Origin: Lactobacillus kalixensis DSM 16043
Lineage (GTDB): Bacteria; Bacillota; Bacilli; Lactobacillales; Lactobacillaceae
NCBI RefSeq assembly: GCF_001434335.1
Contig: NZ_AZFM01000002.1
Coordinates: 46,603-110,602 of the forward strand
Direction: 5' to 3'
DNA: 64,000 bases
Of this stretch, positions 61,633-64,000 are shown piece by piece. The notes under the pieces were generated by a model. The model had not been told where the DNA came from, did not search any database, and saw only the letters and a program-made list of their open reading frames with translations. The translations under genes and the position numbers were made by a program. Position 1 is the first letter of the stretch; every line of letters begins with the position of its first letter.

Positions 61633-62817
61633 TTAATCTAACTTAGCTAATCTAACAACATCACGTTCAATTTCTAATTCTTCATTAGTTGGTACAATCA
61701 TTACTCTAATCTTAGAGTCGGGCTTAGTAATGGTCTTTTCGCCATTTGTTTCATTAGCTTCAAAATCGGGATCAACACCCATGAATTCCAAAGCTTTCAT
61801 AACATCGCGACGTACTCGCTTATCATGTTCTCCAATACCTGCGGTAAAGACAATTACGTCTACTCCACCCATATCAGCATAATATGCACCAATGCAGCGA
61901 ACAACACGATTGACGAACATTTCCCGCGCAAGAATTGCACGCTTATCTTTACTATGCTTTAAATCACGCATATCTGGAGAAATTCCTGATACACCGAGTA
62001 AGCCTGACTTGTTATTCAAAATGTCGATCATTTGATCCATTGTCATGTTTTCCTTCTTCATGACATAGTTCAAGAGAGAAGGATCAACATCACCTGAGCG
62101 AGTAGCCATCATAATCCCTGCAAGTGGGCTAAATCCCATTGAGGTATCAAATGACTTACCATCCTTGATAGCTGTAATTGAAGCACCTGATCCTAAGTGG
62201 CAAGAAATCAATTTAATATCCTTAGGATCTTTATGCAAAAGTTCACTAGTCCGGTTAAGAATATATCTTGCTGAAGTACCATGTGCACCGTATTTACGAG
62301 CCTTGTACTTTTCATAATATTCATAAGGGATTGGGTAAAGATAGCGGACAGGATCTAAACTTTGGTGGAAAGAAGTATCAAAAACACCAATTTGAGGAAC
62401 ATCCGGTAATACTCCCATAAATGCTTTAATACCATCAGCTTCCGCACCGTTATGAAGTGGCGCATAATCAACTAAATCATAGATTTTTTGTAATTTTTCT
62501 TCATCAATAATTGTTGATTCTGGGAAATCTTCCCCACCTGCCACAATTCTATGACCAACACCAGCAATTTCACTTAAATCCTCGACAACATTATATTTTT
62601 GTAAGTTTTTAAGTAATAATTTAACAGCTGTTTCTTGATCTGGAATATCAACTTCATCAACATGCTTACTGCCATCTGCTAATTTAAGTTCAAAAGTTGA
62701 GCCATCGATACCAACACGATCAGCCATACCACTTGCAACTACCTTTTCGTCAGGAAGTGAAAATAGTTTGTACTTAAATGAAGAACTGCCGGAGTTAATT
62801 GCTAATACTTTCTTCAT
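61633..62817 (-). CDS. ackA: Acetate kinase
   Basis: AckA makes ATP from acetyl phosphate. I start at ATG 62817 (MKKVLAINSGSSSFKYKLFS), with GGAGG 8 bases away; a TTG further up is in frame. The 394 residues include GVGHRIVAGGEDFPES, the FDTSFHQSLDP motif, SCHLGSGASITAIKDGKSFD, and GDVDPSLLNYVM. In lactobacilli AckA works with pyruvate catabolism. It sits after the YtxK-type gene. Confidence 0.97.
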   Translation of the reverse strand: MKKVLAINSGSSSFKYKLFSLPDEKVVASGMADRVGIDGSTFELKLADGSKHVDEVDIPDQETAVKLLLKNLQKYNVVEDLSEIAGVGHRIVAGGEDFPESTIIDEEKLQKIYDLVDYAPLHNGAEADGIKAFMGVLPDVPQIGVFDTSFHQSLDPVRYLYPIPYEYYEKYKARKYGAHGTSARYILNRTSELLHKDPKDIKLISCHLGSGASITAIKDGKSFDTSMGFSPLAGIMMATRSGDVDPSLLNYVMKKENMTMDQMIDILNNKSGLLGVSGISPDMRDLKHSKDKRAILAREMFVNRVVRCIGAYYADMGGVDVIVFTAGIGEHDKRVRRDVMKALEFMGVDPDFEANETNGEKTITKPDSKIRVMIVPTNEELEIERDVVRLAKLD

Positions 62818-62849
62818 AAGATAATCCTCCAATATTCAATATTCACAAA

Positions 62850-63854
62850 CTAATGATTAGGTTTAGTATACCACTCGTTTAGCTTAATATTAAAGTCTAC
62901 AAGTGAATCTTCTCGCTTCAAACTGCCTAACTTTGTGAGCAAAACGTCCCGGCTGACAGCGTTTTCACCGTGGTTTTGGAATACTAAAATACTTTTTTGA
63001 TTAAATTTATTTTTGAACATATCATCTGGCAAATCAATAATAGCATCCAAGTAGACCTTTTTGCTAAGCCATGGCATAAATTGATCACGATCTTGTCCAG
63101 AAATCATAATTCTTGGCACTAACAAGAAAGCAAATCCACCTGGTTTCAGATTTCTAACAATTTGTTCAACAAACAAAAAGTGTGCATATGAGTGCCCTTT
63201 TTCAGCTCTTAAGTCAAAGCTCTTAGCATTGTTATCTAATGGATAATAACCAATTGGTAAATCACTAATAATCGCATCAGCAGGTTTACTCATCCATGGC
63301 ATGATTGCATCTTGGCAGAAAAGTTCAATATCCAGTCCATTTAGATGAGCTGCGATATCAGCATAGTCAAGAATTGTTTCATCATTATCGATTCCAACCA
63401 AATTGTAATTATTTTTTGAGTGATTTTCAGCAATTAATTGATTAATTACTGAGTAAAGCAAGCTTCCAGTTCCAATTGCAGGATCAACTACTTCAAGTTG
63501 TTTATCCTTTGGCAAAAGCTTTTGCATCATCAAAGCCATCACTGTTGCCAACACAGGTGGAGTCGGCATTTGATTGGCGTTACGGTTATCTTCATTTAAA
63601 GCCTTGAGTGTCAAATAGTTAAAAACAAGAACTTTGGTCTTACGTGGCAACTTTTCATAATTCAAAGCTTGATACAACTGGCTCAATTTTTGAACAGTTT
63701 TTTCATCTGGTGCACCATTTTCAACTTTGATCTTGCCGTTCTCAAGATTATCAAAAGTTTCTGTCAAAGCTTCCCCGAAAGAAACATTTAAATCATCTTG
63801 TAATACAGTAATGCATTGCAAAAATTGGTTAAAGATTTTTTCGAAATTTTCCAT
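62850..63854 (-). CDS. YtxK-type class I SAM-dependent methyltransferase
   Basis: Start chosen at ATG 63854 (MENFEKIFNQFLQC); GTG 63860 is an alternative. The 334 residues have the SAM motif VVDPAIGTGSLLYSV (about 117-131) of the N6-adenine methyltransferase fold. The catalytic NPPY is replaced by SDLPIGYYP (about 200), as in the YtxK group. No restriction partner. Its place between the comG region and ackA is conserved in Firmicutes. Substrate unknown. Confidence 0.9.
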   Translation of the reverse strand: MENFEKIFNQFLQCITVLQDDLNVSFGEALTETFDNLENGKIKVENGAPDEKTVQKLSQLYQALNYEKLPRKTKVLVFNYLTLKALNEDNRNANQMPTPPVLATVMALMMQKLLPKDKQLEVVDPAIGTGSLLYSVINQLIAENHSKNNYNLVGIDNDETILDYADIAAHLNGLDIELFCQDAIMPWMSKPADAIISDLPIGYYPLDNNAKSFDLRAEKGHSYAHFLFVEQIVRNLKPGGFAFLLVPRIMISGQDRDQFMPWLSKKVYLDAIIDLPDDMFKNKFNQKSILVFQNHGENAVSRDVLLTKLGSLKREDSLVDFNIKLNEWYTKPNH

Positions 63855-63917
63855 ATTCACCCTTCTTTTCGTTACTTTATTATTTTAATAAAAACAAGTA
63901 ACAGGGTGCAAGTAAAG

Positions 63918-64000
63918 TCATTTATCCTTCTTTAAATATTCTATTACTGAAACTTGAAAGCTAAGATTCATGCTCTTTTCGCATGTTTCCTGGCTTTTTC
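63918..64000 (-). CDS. Possible C-terminal end of a comG pilin-like gene (partial)
   Basis: A minus-strand frame enters from the window edge and ends at TGA 63918, giving KSQETCEKSMNLSFQVSVIE then YLKKDK. Position before ytxK/ackA is where comGF/comGG genes usually lie. The fragment is too short to identify; its start is outside. Confidence 0.35.
   Translation of the reverse strand, partial: KSQETCEKSMNLSFQVSVIEYLKKDK

Overview
The window is AT-rich, densely packed, low-GC Firmicute chromosome and looks like a Lactobacillus of the acidophilus/gasseri/johnsonii group. The evidence is the mraZ-rsmH-ftsL-pbp-mraY-murD-murG-divIB-ftsA-ftsZ division cluster, a 41-residue DUF4044 protein beside mreBCD, a 6S/Lacto-usp RNA in front of a small membrane protein and a usp gene, an atpBEFHAGDC operon, RBSs of the AGGAGG type, and several TTG/GTG starts. 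The species assignment is an inference from gene order and protein character; no search was run. The region reads as core chromosome: I see no insertion sequence, prophage, CRISPR array or integrase.

Layout. Positions 1-10950 (minus strand) hold the dcw division and cell-wall cluster, with ftsZ cut by the window edge and mraZ at the promoter end behind three direct repeats that look like an MraZ operator. Positions 11041-13640 hold a small DUF4044 gene and mreBCD. Positions 13730-24714 (minus) hold radC, a HAD phosphatase, folC, valS with a T-box leader, a GtrA-like protein, an RsuA-type pseudouridine synthase, the tRNA-thiolation pair thiI/nifS, and ezrA. Positions 24780-29810 (plus) hold rpsD with a structured leader, yueI, rarA, 6S RNA, a small membrane protein, usp and yeiH. 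Positions 29884-32944 (minus) hold a second elongation cluster: rodA, DUF2969, yidD, a second MreB-type actin and DUF1146. Positions 33007-39465 hold the F1Fo ATPase operon, followed by upp and tsaC-prmC-prfA-tdk up to 43855.

Positions 43999-49613 hold murT, a Gln/Glu tRNA pair, a serine hydrolase, an MFS exporter and pgi. Positions 49703-55252 hold envelope genes: VanZ-like, an LTA-synthase-type sulfatase and a two-component system. Positions 55283-59413 hold manA, a PatB-type lyase, a DUF3737 protein and an alpha/beta hydrolase. Positions 59487-61206 are the only visibly eroded stretch: a frameshifted HTH/membrane/PH-like gene translationally coupled to a truncated ABC exporter, then about 700 bp without a convincing gene. 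tmRNA, ackA, a YtxK-type methyltransferase and a probable comG tail close the window.

The main theme is cell-envelope growth. The window has lipid-II synthesis (murD, mraY, murG), septation (ftsZ, ftsA, divIB, ftsL, pbp2B, ezrA), elongation (mreBCD, second mreB, rodA), peptidoglycan amidation (murT), LTA-type synthesis and a membrane sensor kinase. The most notable observations are the eroding PH/ABC locus, murT without an adjacent gatD, a tRNA-Glu(CUC) with an odd acceptor end, and several well-formed cis-regulatory RNAs. I did not find a convincing wholly novel system.
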